This document shows positions 27,271 to 36,674 of a stretch of 64,000 nt of DNA, one piece after another. Positions within the stretch are counted from its first letter, which is position 1, and every line of letters starts with the position of its first letter. Source of the stretch: Sphingobacterium kitahiroshimense (GTDB lineage: Bacteria; Bacteroidota; Bacteroidia; Sphingobacteriales; Sphingobacteriaceae); NCBI RefSeq assembly GCF_025961315.1, contig NZ_JAOQNK010000001.1:3720001-3784000 (forward strand), written 5' to 3'. The translations under genes and the position numbers were made by a program. The notes under the pieces were generated by a model. It ran no database searches and was not told the DNA's origin. It saw only the letters and a program-made list of their open reading frames with translations.

Positions 27271-28650
27271 ATGGGGGCGATTATTACATTATCAATATTA
27301 GCATTATTGGTACTTTACTTAGGATTATTTAAGGCAAATAAATCATTATTACCGGTAGGTTTAGTGGGCCTGCTTGTTGTCATTGGACTATTAATTAAAG
27401 ATTGGAAAATAGATGCATCTCCATTATACAATGGGATGATCTTATTTGATCACTATGCTATTGCTTTTTCAATATTATGTACTTTCGTGACAATATTGGT
27501 TTTTATACTATCTAAAGGATATTTCACGTCTTCAAGTGATCATGTGGCTGAATATTATACTTTATTGTTGTTCTCATTGCTTGGGGCTGTTCTGGTTAGT
27601 AGTTATCACAATTTAGCCTTATTGTTTCTAGGGATAGAGATCATGTCTGTTGCGCTTTATATCTTGGTCGGAATACGTAAGAAAGATCCAGCTTCCAATG
27701 AAGCGGCGATCAAATATTTTATCATGGGGGCATTCTCTACGGGATTTTTATTATTGGGAATAACCCTCTTGTATGGCGCATCCGGATCTTTTGATCTGAT
27801 GATGATCAGAGACTATGTAACAGCGCATCCGGGTGCCATATCACCTTTATTTTACGGAGGAGTGTTGTTGATGATTATCGGTCTGACTTTTAAAGTTGGT
27901 GCAGCTCCCTTTCACTTCTGGACGGCAGATGTATATGATGGGGCACCGATCTTAATTACGAGCTTTATGAGCACAGTGGTTAAAGTAGCATCCTTCGCGG
28001 GCCTATTAAGATTATTTACCTTTTCGCTTTTGCCACTGCAAGATTTTTGGACACCTATATTTTTAGGAATTGTCGTGCTTACATTATTTATTGGTAATCT
28101 TTCAGCTTTAATGCAATCCTCATTTAAGAGGATGTTAGCTTACTCAAGTATTTCACATGCTGGTTATATGCTTTTTGCGGTGATTGGTATTGGAGCTAGC
28201 TCTGCGAATTCAATTTTTGTTTATGGAGCTTCTTATTCTTTGGCTACTGTTACTGCCTTTGCAGCTTTGATTTTAGTAAAACGAGCTGTTGGCTCAGATC
28301 ATTTCGAATCATTCAATGGGTTGGCGAAAAAGAATCCTTATTTAGCAGCAATCCTCACTATTGCCATGTTGTCTTTAGCCGGTATTCCGTTAACAGCAGG
28401 TTTCATCGGCAAATTTATGATGTTCAGTTCAGTGATGGCTCAATACCATATTGTATTACTACTAATTGCGGTTTTAAATGCTGCGATTGCGGTGTATTAT
28501 TATTTAAAAGTGGTTGTAGCGATGTATTTCAGGACTGCAGAGGGGAAAACTATACTAATAAATGCCAATTACGTTATTCTATTTATTGTTACTACTGTTT
28601 TAACGATTTTAATCGGAGTCTATCCGAATTGCTTTATGGAGTTAATTTAA
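27271..28650 (+). CDS. nuoN: NADH-quinone oxidoreductase subunit N
   Basis: Antiporter-like subunit N (459 residues), the last of the 14 nuo genes. It has FLGIEIMSVALYILVG near residues 122-137 (essential glutamate), KVGAAPFHFWTADVYDGAP near 209-227 and LAYSSISHAGYMLFA near 288-302. A clean terminator follows within 25 nt, closing the operon. Confidence 0.98.
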   Translation: MGAIITLSILALLVLYLGLFKANKSLLPVGLVGLLVVIGLLIKDWKIDASPLYNGMILFDHYAIAFSILCTFVTILVFILSKGYFTSSSDHVAEYYTLLLFSLLGAVLVSSYHNLALLFLGIEIMSVALYILVGIRKKDPASNEAAIKYFIMGAFSTGFLLLGITLLYGASGSFDLMMIRDYVTAHPGAISPLFYGGVLLMIIGLTFKVGAAPFHFWTADVYDGAPILITSFMSTVVKVASFAGLLRLFTFSLLPLQDFWTPIFLGIVVLTLFIGNLSALMQSSFKRMLAYSSISHAGYMLFAVIGIGASSANSIFVYGASYSLATVTAFAALILVKRAVGSDHFESFNGLAKKNPYLAAILTIAMLSLAGIPLTAGFIGKFMMFSSVMAQYHIVLLLIAVLNAAIAVYYYLKVVVAMYFRTAEGKTILINANYVILFIVTTVLTILIGVYPNCFMELI

Positions 28651-28672
28651 AGGGAGGTTAATTAATATACTT

Positions 28673-28707
28673 AATGCATAGTTTGTAAAAACTATGCATT
28701 TTTTATT
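28673..28707 (+). terminator. Rho-independent terminator after nuoN
   Basis: A 12-bp perfect stem AATGCATAGTTT (28673-28684) and AAACTATGCATT (28689-28700) with a 4-nt loop, followed by TTTTATTTT. It marks the end of the complex I operon. Confidence 0.85.
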
Positions 28708-28777
28708 TTGATTTCATGCCTTATAATTTAAAGACAAATTGTATATTGTCAGTAGGAATAAGTAATTGCTGATATTC

Positions 28778-31315
28778 ATGAAGTTTTTAATACCGATTAT
28801 AACTATAATAAAAAGACTTTTTATTATTGCTGTTGTGCTGGGTATTTTAACAAGCCTAGGATTTGCGCAGCGAAATGTTAAAGGTCGTGTCATTGACGGT
28901 AAAACTGGAAAAGGAATCCCTTTAGCTAGTATCTCCTGGAGCGGTCATAGTGGAGGCACTTCGGCAGATACACTTGGTAATTTCAATATTGTGCTCCGGA
29001 ATGAATATGACCAGATTGCCTTTCGGGCAGTTGGTTATGAGATTAAATTAATTGATCTTAATGAGGTTCAAGATTCGGTATTAAATGTATTACTATTTGG
29101 CAAAGACAATAAAATCGGGGAGGTTGTGGTCAATGCTAAAGGGCGAAAATATAAAGACCCTGCCTTAGCACTGATTGAAAACGTCATTTCTCATAAGGAT
29201 GCAAATCATATCTCCAGATTAAATCATATTCAATATGAGGAATATGAAAAATCACAATTTGGTACTGTAGATTTTAAAGTAAAGCCAGGAAGATTGCCAG
29301 GTAAATTAAGATTTCTGTTTGAAAATAAAGATACAGTTAGCATACCCGGGAGTTCTATTTTACCTTTTTTCTTAGAAGAAAGTGTCTCAGAAGTCTATTC
29401 TACCTTTAAACCTTCGCGGAAGAAAAAGATTATTACAGGACATAAGGTTACAGAATTAAACAAGCGTTATATCAATAATGCCAATATCCAAAGTTATTTT
29501 CAAGATCAATTTCGAAATATTGATCTCTACGAGAATAATATCCAGCTGATAAGTAAAGCCTTTTTAAGTCCGATAGCCGGTAATGCTCCTTCTTATTATA
29601 AGTATACAATTAGGGATACGTTAGTTAAAGATGGTGTACGCTATATCGAATTGCATTTTGAAGCAAAATCAAAGATGGACGTGCTGTTTAAGGGATCAAT
29701 ATGGGTCTCCGATGATGACCGTTATGCCGTTTATTACGCAGAAATGGAACTTGGTGAAGAGGCCAATATTAATTGGGTTAATGGAATTAATATAGGTCTT
29801 GAGTTTGAAAAGCATCCTGCGGGACAAATGTTGCCTAAACGCGCTAACCTACAGATTTTATTTGGAACAGATAAGGGGAATGCGCTGTACGGGAAAAAGG
29901 AAACTTATTTTTCGAAATATAAAGATGAAACGATAAGTGATGACCTATTTAAAGGTATTCCGATTGAGAAGCGTTATCTTGAACAAAAAGATTCTGTACA
30001 ATGGGATCGGGTTAGAGTAGTGCCGCTTACAGAAACTGAAGCTAAGACTTACGTCAATATTGATTCTCTTTCAGAAATGAAATCGATTAATCGATTAATC
30101 TCAATTGGATATTTTTTAGTAAGAAGTTATTATAATGTTGGAAAATTTGAGTTTGGTCCTTTAGAATATACCTATAGTTTTAATGAAATAGAAGGAAGCA
30201 GAATTCGATTAGGGGGTAGAACAACTGAATTGCTTTCGAATAAATTCTTTTTTGAGGGCTATGTCGCCTATGGTACCCGAGATCAGGAATTTAAATATTA
30301 CCTCAACGTAGCACAGTCTTTAAATGGAAAATCTATCGTACAGTTTCCTGCCCACTATCTGTCGGCAACGATTCAACATGATGTGATGGAACCTGGTAGG
30401 GGTTTAAGCTACCTGAAGGGCGATGGTTTTTTTCAGTCCTTTCGAAAGAATAAACCTACCAAATGGTTGTGGAATGATATTTACCGTCTTGAACATTTAA
30501 TTGAATTTGGAAATCATTTTAGTGTGAGTACCATGTTGACAAGACATGAAAGACAGGCCGCTGGGACATTGTCTTTTGTGACAGGAAATGCTTCGCCAGA
30601 TACGATTGCAGCGATTAATACAAATGATATACAGATCAAATTACGATGGGCACCGGGAGAACAGTTCTATTATAGAAATTTAGAGCGGACGCAGATCCGG
30701 AATAAATTTCCGATTCTGACTTTGCAATATAACAAAGGATTAGATGGTTTCTGGAATGCAAATCAACGCTATGATGCTTTGAGGTTTAAGATCTTTAAAA
30801 AGATATTTATGTCTCCCGCAGGAACAGCTGATATCGAATTTAGTGCTGGTAAGATATGGGGCTCTATTTATTATCCATTGTTAGAGATGCCAGATATTCA
30901 AACGGATAAATCGGGTCCTTTACAAAATTTTGATTTGATATCAAATATGGAATTTGTTGCAGATCGTTTTGTGAAGCTTGCTTATTATCACCATTGGGAT
31001 GGCTACATATTCAACAGGATCCCATTATTGCAACGGTTAAAGTGGCGCGAGGTGACAGGTTTCAAGTTTTACTATGGACAAATCAGTGATCGAAATAATC
31101 CGGAATTTAATAAGAATCAGATTCAGTTTGACCGTGATGACGATGGTCTTGTTAAAACTCGGGTTATGGGCAATCAACCTTACATGGAGGGAATAGTAGG
31201 TATTGACAATATTTTTAAAATTTTTCGAGTTGAATATAAAAGAAGATTAACGTATTTAAATTATCCAAATGTATCCCGTGATACCTATGGTGTATCACTT
31301 CATTTAAATTTTTAG
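28778..31315 (+). CDS. DUF5686 / carboxypeptidase-like regulatory domain protein
   Basis: An 845-residue envelope protein. I set the start at the ATG at 28778, which gives a signal peptide ending around LTSLGFAQ; an in-frame TTG at 28766 adds four residues. After the signal comes a carboxypeptidase-regulatory-like (CarboxypepD_reg) domain (about residues 27-110, NVKGRVIDGKTGKGIPLASI), then the large DUF5686 region, rich in alternating beta strands and ending in an aromatic strand (YGVSLHLNF), which suggests an outer-membrane barrel. Such proteins are widespread in Bacteroidota; their role is not known. It is followed after 5 nt by the enoyl-CoA hydratase-like gene. Confidence 0.85.
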   Translation: MKFLIPIITIIKRLFIIAVVLGILTSLGFAQRNVKGRVIDGKTGKGIPLASISWSGHSGGTSADTLGNFNIVLRNEYDQIAFRAVGYEIKLIDLNEVQDSVLNVLLFGKDNKIGEVVVNAKGRKYKDPALALIENVISHKDANHISRLNHIQYEEYEKSQFGTVDFKVKPGRLPGKLRFLFENKDTVSIPGSSILPFFLEESVSEVYSTFKPSRKKKIITGHKVTELNKRYINNANIQSYFQDQFRNIDLYENNIQLISKAFLSPIAGNAPSYYKYTIRDTLVKDGVRYIELHFEAKSKMDVLFKGSIWVSDDDRYAVYYAEMELGEEANINWVNGINIGLEFEKHPAGQMLPKRANLQILFGTDKGNALYGKKETYFSKYKDETISDDLFKGIPIEKRYLEQKDSVQWDRVRVVPLTETEAKTYVNIDSLSEMKSINRLISIGYFLVRSYYNVGKFEFGPLEYTYSFNEIEGSRIRLGGRTTELLSNKFFFEGYVAYGTRDQEFKYYLNVAQSLNGKSIVQFPAHYLSATIQHDVMEPGRGLSYLKGDGFFQSFRKNKPTKWLWNDIYRLEHLIEFGNHFSVSTMLTRHERQAAGTLSFVTGNASPDTIAAINTNDIQIKLRWAPGEQFYYRNLERTQIRNKFPILTLQYNKGLDGFWNANQRYDALRFKIFKKIFMSPAGTADIEFSAGKIWGSIYYPLLEMPDIQTDKSGPLQNFDLISNMEFVADRFVKLAYYHHWDGYIFNRIPLLQRLKWREVTGFKFYYGQISDRNNPEFNKNQIQFDRDDDGLVKTRVMGNQPYMEGIVGIDNIFKIFRVEYKRRLTYLNYPNVSRDTYGVSLHLNF

Positions 31316-31320
31316 AATTT

Positions 31321-32094
31321 ATGGAATATCAACATCTCTTATATCAAGTGGATAAGCATATTGCTTACATTACAATCAACAGAGCATCGGCATTGAATGC
31401 TTTGAACCAACAAACATTGACAGAGCTAGAGGCAACGCTTCTCGAAGCAAAGAAGGATCATGATGTCAAAGGAATTATTATTACCGGCGCAGGTGAGAAA
31501 GCATTTGTAGCAGGGGCTGATATTAAAGAATTTGTAGATTTAAGTGAGGCCGAAGCTAAACTTCTTTCACAAAAGGGTCATTATATTTTTACGGAATTGA
31601 TCGAACAATCACCGAAACCTGTCATCGCCGCAATAAATGGATTTGCGCTAGGAGGTGGTTTAGAATTAGCGCTTGCCTGTCATATGCGCTTTGCTTCAGC
31701 AAATGCAAAACTAGGTCTTCCAGAGGTTTCTTTAGGTCTTCTACCAGGTTATGGCGGCACACAAAGATTGACACAATTGGTAGGACGCGGACGTGCATTA
31801 CAGATGATCCTGACAGCCGATATGATCAGTGCTGAAGAGGGACTGAGAATAGGACTGATCAATGAGGTGCTGGATGCTGCTGATTTGATGGATCGGGTAG
31901 TGGAGGTTTTGGAACGCATATTCTCTCGGTCAGGTACGGCTGTGGCAGCAGCTATAGATGCGGTAAATGCATCAAATGAACAAACAAGAGATGGCTATCA
32001 GGTGGAGATTAATCATTTTGCTGAACTTTTTGTAACGAGTGATTTTAAAGAAGGTGTTGATGCCTTTTTAACCAAGAGAAAGCCAAACTTCTAG
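31321..32094 (+). CDS. enoyl-CoA hydratase/isomerase family protein
   Basis: A 257-residue crotonase-fold protein, probably hydrating enoyl-CoA esters in beta-oxidation or amino-acid breakdown. Oxyanion-hole segments AFVAGADIKEF (near residues 61-71) and GFALGGGLELALAC (near 101-114) are present, and both glutamates used by true hydratases appear, in GGGLELA and LPEVSLG (near 139-145), followed by PGYGGTQRL. The gene starts 5 nt after the DUF5686 gene, so they may share a transcript although their functions are not obviously related. The physiological substrate is unknown. Confidence 0.9.
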   Translation: MEYQHLLYQVDKHIAYITINRASALNALNQQTLTELEATLLEAKKDHDVKGIIITGAGEKAFVAGADIKEFVDLSEAEAKLLSQKGHYIFTELIEQSPKPVIAAINGFALGGGLELALACHMRFASANAKLGLPEVSLGLLPGYGGTQRLTQLVGRGRALQMILTADMISAEEGLRIGLINEVLDAADLMDRVVEVLERIFSRSGTAVAAAIDAVNASNEQTRDGYQVEINHFAELFVTSDFKEGVDAFLTKRKPNF

Positions 32095-32278
32095 TTATTA
32101 TTTGTACTTATAGCCTCTTCTCTACGAATGGTAACATGGTTTTACGGTAGAACAGTAGCGATAAAATTTGTCCAAAAAAAATTAATTTCCTATTTATATG
32201 CTGTATATTGTAGAGAGGAGAAATTGTACTAAGCCTTGAAATGTCTAAAGTGCCCAAATTGTATCAAAAATAATCAGA

Positions 32279-33388
32279 ATGGAAGCTCATAAAACACTAA
32301 AAAATACGCGTCCGGATTTTTTCTACAAGGTAGATATTGTTGTTATTGGTGCAGGGCAGGCGGGTTTATCTGCGGCCTATTATCTGAAAAAAGCAGGAAT
32401 CGAACCTGGAAAAGGTTTTGTCGTTTTGGATGATGAGTTTGCTGCAGGTGGCGCTTGGCAACATCGCTGGGATTCATTAACGCTTGATAATGTTAATGGG
32501 ATTAATGATCTTCCAGGAATGGGATTTTCAGATGCTGTAGATACCATGGATACTACACTGCAAGCGAATACCGCTATTCCGAAATATTACGAGCTGTATG
32601 AAAAAAAGTTTGAACTTCCGATTATTCGTCCTATAAGGGTGAGTGAAGTAACAGCGCGTAATGGACGATTTATGATACATACAAATGGTATTCAATTTAG
32701 TGCTCGCGGATTGATAAATGCAACCGGAACTTGGAAAACTCCCAATTGCCCCAAGTATCCGGGCTGGGAAAAGTTTAAAGGCAGACAGCTGCACACTGGA
32801 GAATATATAAATGCGGATGAGTTTATTGGAAAGCATGTTATCGTTGTAGGTGGCGGAATCTCAGCCATTCAACTGCTGGGTGAAATTTCTCAAGTTACCC
32901 AGACCACATGGGTAACCCGTAAACCTGTAGATTTTAGAAAAGATGAATTCACTCCCGATGTGGGAAGGGAGGCTGTTGCTCTGGTAGAAAAAAGAGTGCG
33001 TGAAGGTTTACCTCCAAACTCGGTTGTATCGGTCACAGGCTTGCCTCTTACACCAGCTATTGAAAAAATGTTACGTGATGGTGTTCTGGATCGTAAGCCG
33101 ATGTTTAAAGAGATCACAGAAACAGGTGTCAGGTGGGAAGATGGAACGACTTTGGATGCTGCTGTTATTTTTTGGAATACCGGTTTTAAACACTCTCTGG
33201 ATCACCTTGCTCCACTGGGTTTGATCAACGATAAGGGTGGTATCGAGCTATCAGGAAGATTGGCCACGCAGGTTACAAAAGATCCACGCATTCACTTAAC
33301 GGGCTACGGTCCGTCAGCTTCTACAATTGGAGCTAATCGTGCTGGAGGGGCAGCTGCAAGAGAGTTAATTGCATATTTAAAGTTGTGA
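32279..33388 (+). CDS. flavin-dependent oxidoreductase (FMO-like)
   Basis: A 369-residue protein with two dinucleotide-binding motifs: an N-terminal FAD site (VVIGAGQAGLSAAYYLKKAG, near residues 21-40) and a second NAD(P)H site (VIVVGGGISAIQLLGEI, near 182-198). This two-Rossmann layout is typical of flavin-containing monooxygenase and thioredoxin-reductase-like proteins; no redox CxxC is seen, which favours the monooxygenase-like group. The 184-bp upstream region holds no promoter I can identify. Substrate unknown. Confidence 0.85.
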   Translation: MEAHKTLKNTRPDFFYKVDIVVIGAGQAGLSAAYYLKKAGIEPGKGFVVLDDEFAAGGAWQHRWDSLTLDNVNGINDLPGMGFSDAVDTMDTTLQANTAIPKYYELYEKKFELPIIRPIRVSEVTARNGRFMIHTNGIQFSARGLINATGTWKTPNCPKYPGWEKFKGRQLHTGEYINADEFIGKHVIVVGGGISAIQLLGEISQVTQTTWVTRKPVDFRKDEFTPDVGREAVALVEKRVREGLPPNSVVSVTGLPLTPAIEKMLRDGVLDRKPMFKEITETGVRWEDGTTLDAAVIFWNTGFKHSLDHLAPLGLINDKGGIELSGRLATQVTKDPRIHLTGYGPSASTIGANRAGGAAARELIAYLKL

Positions 33389-33439
33389 GCGACTATTTGA
33401 CCTAGCAAAGAGTAATACAAGATGTTATGAAAGTATATA

Positions 33440-33481
33440 CCATCTAAAAAAAGCGACGGCTAGGTCGCTTTTTTTAGATGG
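33440..33481. terminator. bidirectional terminator
   Basis: An 18-bp perfect stem with a 6-nt loop (GGCTAG, 33458-33463). Each arm holds a GCGAC core next to a run of seven A or T, so a U-run follows the hairpin on both strands. It lies between the convergent flavin oxidoreductase and PNGase F-like genes. Confidence 0.88.
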
Positions 33482-33513
33482 GCAAGTTGAAGATTGTAAC
33501 TTCTTTCCTACTA

Positions 33514-35430
33514 TTATCTTTTGTTGATGCGGCCTTTAAATTGGCTAATACCATCCATAAAGGCTTCTAAAATTATTCTTCCTGAAGGGAGGTGTTTAAG
33601 ATCATAGTCGAATGTAGCATTTTTAATAGCTTTATACTCATGTTTCTGCCATACGGTGCCATCAACAGTGATCTGCACGGTCATATCGCTTGGTTTATTG
33701 GATACGACATTTAATTGCGTATTGTCGACCACTGATCTTGGATAGAGAGAAAAGGCGTATCTGCCTGTTGTGGTATTGAATTCTAACCCCTTCACAGCAT
33801 TGAAACTGAACATTTCACCGATCCCGCAATCGCTTTCGAATGCATGGATCAAATTTCCTTTTAGATCAAATATGCGAAGATGACCATCTCCATTTGCCGG
33901 CTGTGCCCAGAATTGTAATCCATTGCTTGCAGTATCGATGAGACGTAGTGAATGTTTACCTTCCGAGAGGTGTATCGTATCTGTGTATAAGGTCACAGGT
34001 TCTAATTGCGTTGCGGTTTTTTGAAAGATTGTATCTTGTTTAGCATTTAAAAGGAAAATGCTGTTGTCTTTAGGCTTATTATTCGTTAAAAACTGTAGAA
34101 CAAAAGTTGCTGGAAATTTCTGTGCAGCAGTAAAGGTGGCTTGCATGTTATTGTCTCCGGACCAAGCATCTTTCTTTCCGTTGGGTTGATTAAGCGTGAC
34201 AAGAAATACATTTTCGCCATCTTTTTCCTGAATCTCCCCGGGGAGTATCACTTCGGCAACTTGATTGAAAGGAAGATTTCCTTTCCAATGGAATGTTTTA
34301 GTCGGAAAACCCTGTGTTCCATATACAATAGTGAGTGAACGAACAGGGTCTGAACCTAAGTTTCTAAACATTATCCGAGGGCCTGAGCTAGCCGGATTTA
34401 AACGGGAAAATCGTTGTTCATCATTGGGAACCATTATAGCTTCCACAGAGACATCTGTTTTTTGATTCGGGGCGGTGTACTCAAACAAATACGCGGCTAT
34501 ATTTTCAGCAGCCTGTATGTTGTCGGTGGCTGTATAAGGCTCCATTAATAAAGATACTTGATGACTGCCTGGCTTTGTCCATACATCGATCACATCAGGT
34601 TGTTGTAGGTCGCCCGGACACCAGTACGCCCGGTCAAATATCCAGGTACCACCTTGTGGGTAAAGTGGGTTGTCGCCACATTTTTTCCACATATCACGTT
34701 TATCAACGATTTTTCCGTCTACAGAAATTTCGCGCCAGCGGCTGCAAAACTCACTGCAGCCACGTGGTTTGTCCATTCCATGACCGGTATGCTGTATGCG
34801 TATTCTGCTTAATGCCGTTCCAGCTGTAGACTCATAATTTACCGGTAAAAGGTTATCCTCAATCTTCTCGTTGGGATCTCCATATTTATAGGCCTTATTC
34901 CATAAAGGTTTTATACCAAGTGGTGTAACAACAGGAGGACCGGATAAGATCTCAAAATCTATCGTAAGCGCCCAACCGACTGTTTTATCTTCAAAGCCTG
35001 AATGCACATATACAATTTCCACACTATCTCGGAGAAACGGGGCGAAGTCTGTGACATCAACCTGCCATTTCCAGTTCCATCCTTTGTTGTAAATACTGCC
35101 ATATGGTGTAAGCATCCTACCCAGTTCATAGTTAAGTTCAGAACCATTTGTACCGCCTTTGCGACGCAATATAATATGATCCAAATAATCCCAGTGGGCA
35201 GTATGGAGACTATCGGGGCTTCCCAAGGTAACGTGCATGGTTATTTTTCTGATGGAAGCATCTGTTTTAGGAAATAGACCCCATGCAGGGTATGGCTTTT
35301 CTCCTTTAATGGGATCGCAAATAATAGTCGCACGGTTATGCGTAACAATGTGGCTTATCGCTGGCTTTTGAGCAACGGCTCTATAACAGATGATGAGACA
35401 AAATAGGGTTAGGAAAGATTTTATGTTCAT
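33514..35430 (-). CDS. PNGase F-like secreted protein with C-terminal sorting-like domain
   Basis: A 638-residue secreted protein. After a signal peptide (ending around YRAVAQ), residues about 30-310 match the two jelly-roll domains of peptide-N-glycosidase F, which releases N-glycans from asparagine. From memory of the Elizabethkingia enzyme, Asp60 corresponds to D81 (in AHWDYLDH) and Glu206 to E227 (in RGCSEFCSR), both kept; Glu118 appears to align with H143 (VYVHSG), so activity or specificity may differ. About 330 further residues form beta-rich modules, and the last 75 (from LYPRSVVDN to FKGRINKR) resemble a type IX secretion C-terminal sorting domain. It is a single-gene unit. Confidence 0.85.
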   Translation of the reverse strand: MNIKSFLTLFCLIICYRAVAQKPAISHIVTHNRATIICDPIKGEKPYPAWGLFPKTDASIRKITMHVTLGSPDSLHTAHWDYLDHIILRRKGGTNGSELNYELGRMLTPYGSIYNKGWNWKWQVDVTDFAPFLRDSVEIVYVHSGFEDKTVGWALTIDFEILSGPPVVTPLGIKPLWNKAYKYGDPNEKIEDNLLPVNYESTAGTALSRIRIQHTGHGMDKPRGCSEFCSRWREISVDGKIVDKRDMWKKCGDNPLYPQGGTWIFDRAYWCPGDLQQPDVIDVWTKPGSHQVSLLMEPYTATDNIQAAENIAAYLFEYTAPNQKTDVSVEAIMVPNDEQRFSRLNPASSGPRIMFRNLGSDPVRSLTIVYGTQGFPTKTFHWKGNLPFNQVAEVILPGEIQEKDGENVFLVTLNQPNGKKDAWSGDNNMQATFTAAQKFPATFVLQFLTNNKPKDNSIFLLNAKQDTIFQKTATQLEPVTLYTDTIHLSEGKHSLRLIDTASNGLQFWAQPANGDGHLRIFDLKGNLIHAFESDCGIGEMFSFNAVKGLEFNTTTGRYAFSLYPRSVVDNTQLNVVSNKPSDMTVQITVDGTVWQKHEYKAIKNATFDYDLKHLPSGRIILEAFMDGISQFKGRINKR

Positions 35431-35532
35431 TAATTTGAAAAAATATTATTTAAGAAACTGCATAAAGATAAGATGTTTTACGCAATCTTATTACGAGGAA
35501 GGTGTGGCATTATTTGCATCTCAAATTTTGAT

Positions 35533-35566
35533 CAATAAAAAAAGCGACTCTTTTGAAGTCGCTTTT
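35533..35566 (-). terminator. terminator of tRNA-Glu
   Basis: A 10-bp stem (35540-35549 with 35557-35566, loop 35550-35556) that on the minus strand reads AAAAGCGACT...AGTCGCTTTT followed by a T-run from the A-stretch at 35533-35543. It lies 3 nt after the tRNA 3' end. Confidence 0.8.
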
Positions 35567-35568
35567 CG

Positions 35569-35640
35569 TAGCCCGTAGGGGAATCGAACCCCTGTTTCTA
35601 GAATGAAAATCTAACGTCCTAACCCCTAGACGAACGGGCC
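35569..35640 (-). tRNA. tRNA-Glu (anticodon TTC)
   Basis: Read on the minus strand, the 72-nt gene folds into a full cloverleaf: acceptor GGCCCGT with ACGGGCT (a G-U pair at 1-72) and discriminator A, D-arm GTCT...GGAC, anticodon stem TTAGA/TCTAG around loop TTTTCAT (anticodon TTC, reads GAA/GAG), and T-arm AGGGG-TTCGATT-CCCCT. CCA is not encoded (the next bases are CGA), so it is added after transcription. A good promoter lies 21-50 bp upstream and a terminator follows at once, so it is a single-gene transcript. Confidence 0.96.
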
Positions 35641-35660
35641 ATTTGTTTATTAATGTGATG

Positions 35661-35690
35661 CAAAGATAAGCGCATTTTTTACTCTTGCAA
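35661..35690 (-). promoter_or_regulatory. promoter of tRNA-Glu
   Basis: On the minus strand TTG (35690-35688), a 19-bp spacer and TATCTTTG (35668-35661), a full match to the Bacteroidota consensus. Transcription would start about 15 nt before the mature tRNA. Confidence 0.75.
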
Positions 35691-35775
35691 AATAAATGTA
35701 CTCTCTTTTACGTAACTCTTTGAATTTGAATAAAATTATTTTTTTACAAGGTCTTTATTTGAGGGTAAATCAAGC

Positions 35776-36417
35776 TTATTCGACCACATAAGCTAGTAAA
35801 TACGCATTGAACTTCTCATAATGAACATCGAAGTGACAATCGTGATATTCACTTTTTAAATGTAATTTCAAAATTCCTTCATCCTGATATTGAAAAGGAG
35901 CAATGGTCATATTATGTAGAAAGGAGACGCCACTATTACCCTGCAATTTATACACAGCCTCTTTAGCACTCCAACAAGCATAGAGCTGCGCTATACGGTT
36001 TTCGCCCGAGGTGATAAAGTCCAGTTCTTCTTCTTTTAAGAATTTATGTGCAATGCGCTCCACTTTAGATTTGATAAGCTCCATATCAATACCTACCTCG
36101 CCCACCGAACTGATGATCGCTCCCGCATAATCAAAAGAATGAGTGAGTGATATTTTTTGCGGAAAATTAGCTAGGTATGGTTTTCCATTTGCATCAGAAG
36201 GACAATCAATATAAGAAGTCGTGTTTAATAACGTGCGTAAAAGGACGCGTGTGGCGAGCCAATGTAAACGACGTTTGCCATTGGATAGGCTGATGAGTTT
36301 CTGTTCTTCTAATGCGTCTAATTGCAGTTGATTAGACAATGTTTGTTCATCTTCTTCAATACGCCAAATTGCAAATTTGGTATGCTGATCCAATTCTCGT
36401 AGGTATACTAAGCTCAT
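35776..36417 (-). CDS. 4'-phosphopantetheinyl transferase family protein
   Basis: A 213-residue Sfp-type transferase that moves the phosphopantetheine arm of coenzyme A onto carrier proteins such as acyl carrier protein. The metal-binding VGIDMELI (near residues 108-115) and the hallmark WSAKEAVYKL (near 148-157) are present. The start is the ATG at 36417; a TTG two codons upstream is less likely. A -7-like TAAGTTTG (minus strand, 36428-36421) ends 3 nt before it, without a clear -33. No polyketide or peptide synthetase gene is nearby, so fatty-acid ACP is the likely target. Confidence 0.9.
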   Translation of the reverse strand: MSLVYLRELDQHTKFAIWRIEEDEQTLSNQLQLDALEEQKLISLSNGKRRLHWLATRVLLRTLLNTTSYIDCPSDANGKPYLANFPQKISLTHSFDYAGAIISSVGEVGIDMELIKSKVERIAHKFLKEEELDFITSGENRIAQLYACWSAKEAVYKLQGNSGVSFLHNMTIAPFQYQDEGILKLHLKSEYHDCHFDVHYEKFNAYLLAYVVE

Positions 36418-36539
36418 AATCAAACTTAGTTAAATTTGTTTTCATTTAAAAGGAGCTTCGTCTGTAAATAAGCGGTTTTTCAGCTTTATTTTTTGATATG
36501 AACTTACTAGGACCTGATGAAGCATGATAAAAATTAATA

Positions 36540-36566
36540 CCTAATATTTCCAGAAGAAATATTAGG
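36540..36566. other. hairpin in the PPTase-dcd spacer
   Basis: A perfect 11-bp inverted repeat CCTAATATTTC (36540-36550) and GAAATATTAGG (36556-36566) with a 5-nt loop. It sits in a 257-bp divergent spacer, about 110 bp before dcd, and has no T-run on either side. It could be an operator; I know of no matching regulator. Confidence 0.4.
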
Positions 36567-36674
36567 AAATGCTGTAAAATATCAACGATTACCGTATTTT
36601 TGAAAAAAATGGTTGCTGTTCACTTTTCTAAACGATTGAGAGTCAACTTTAACCTATATAAATATTGAATAATC

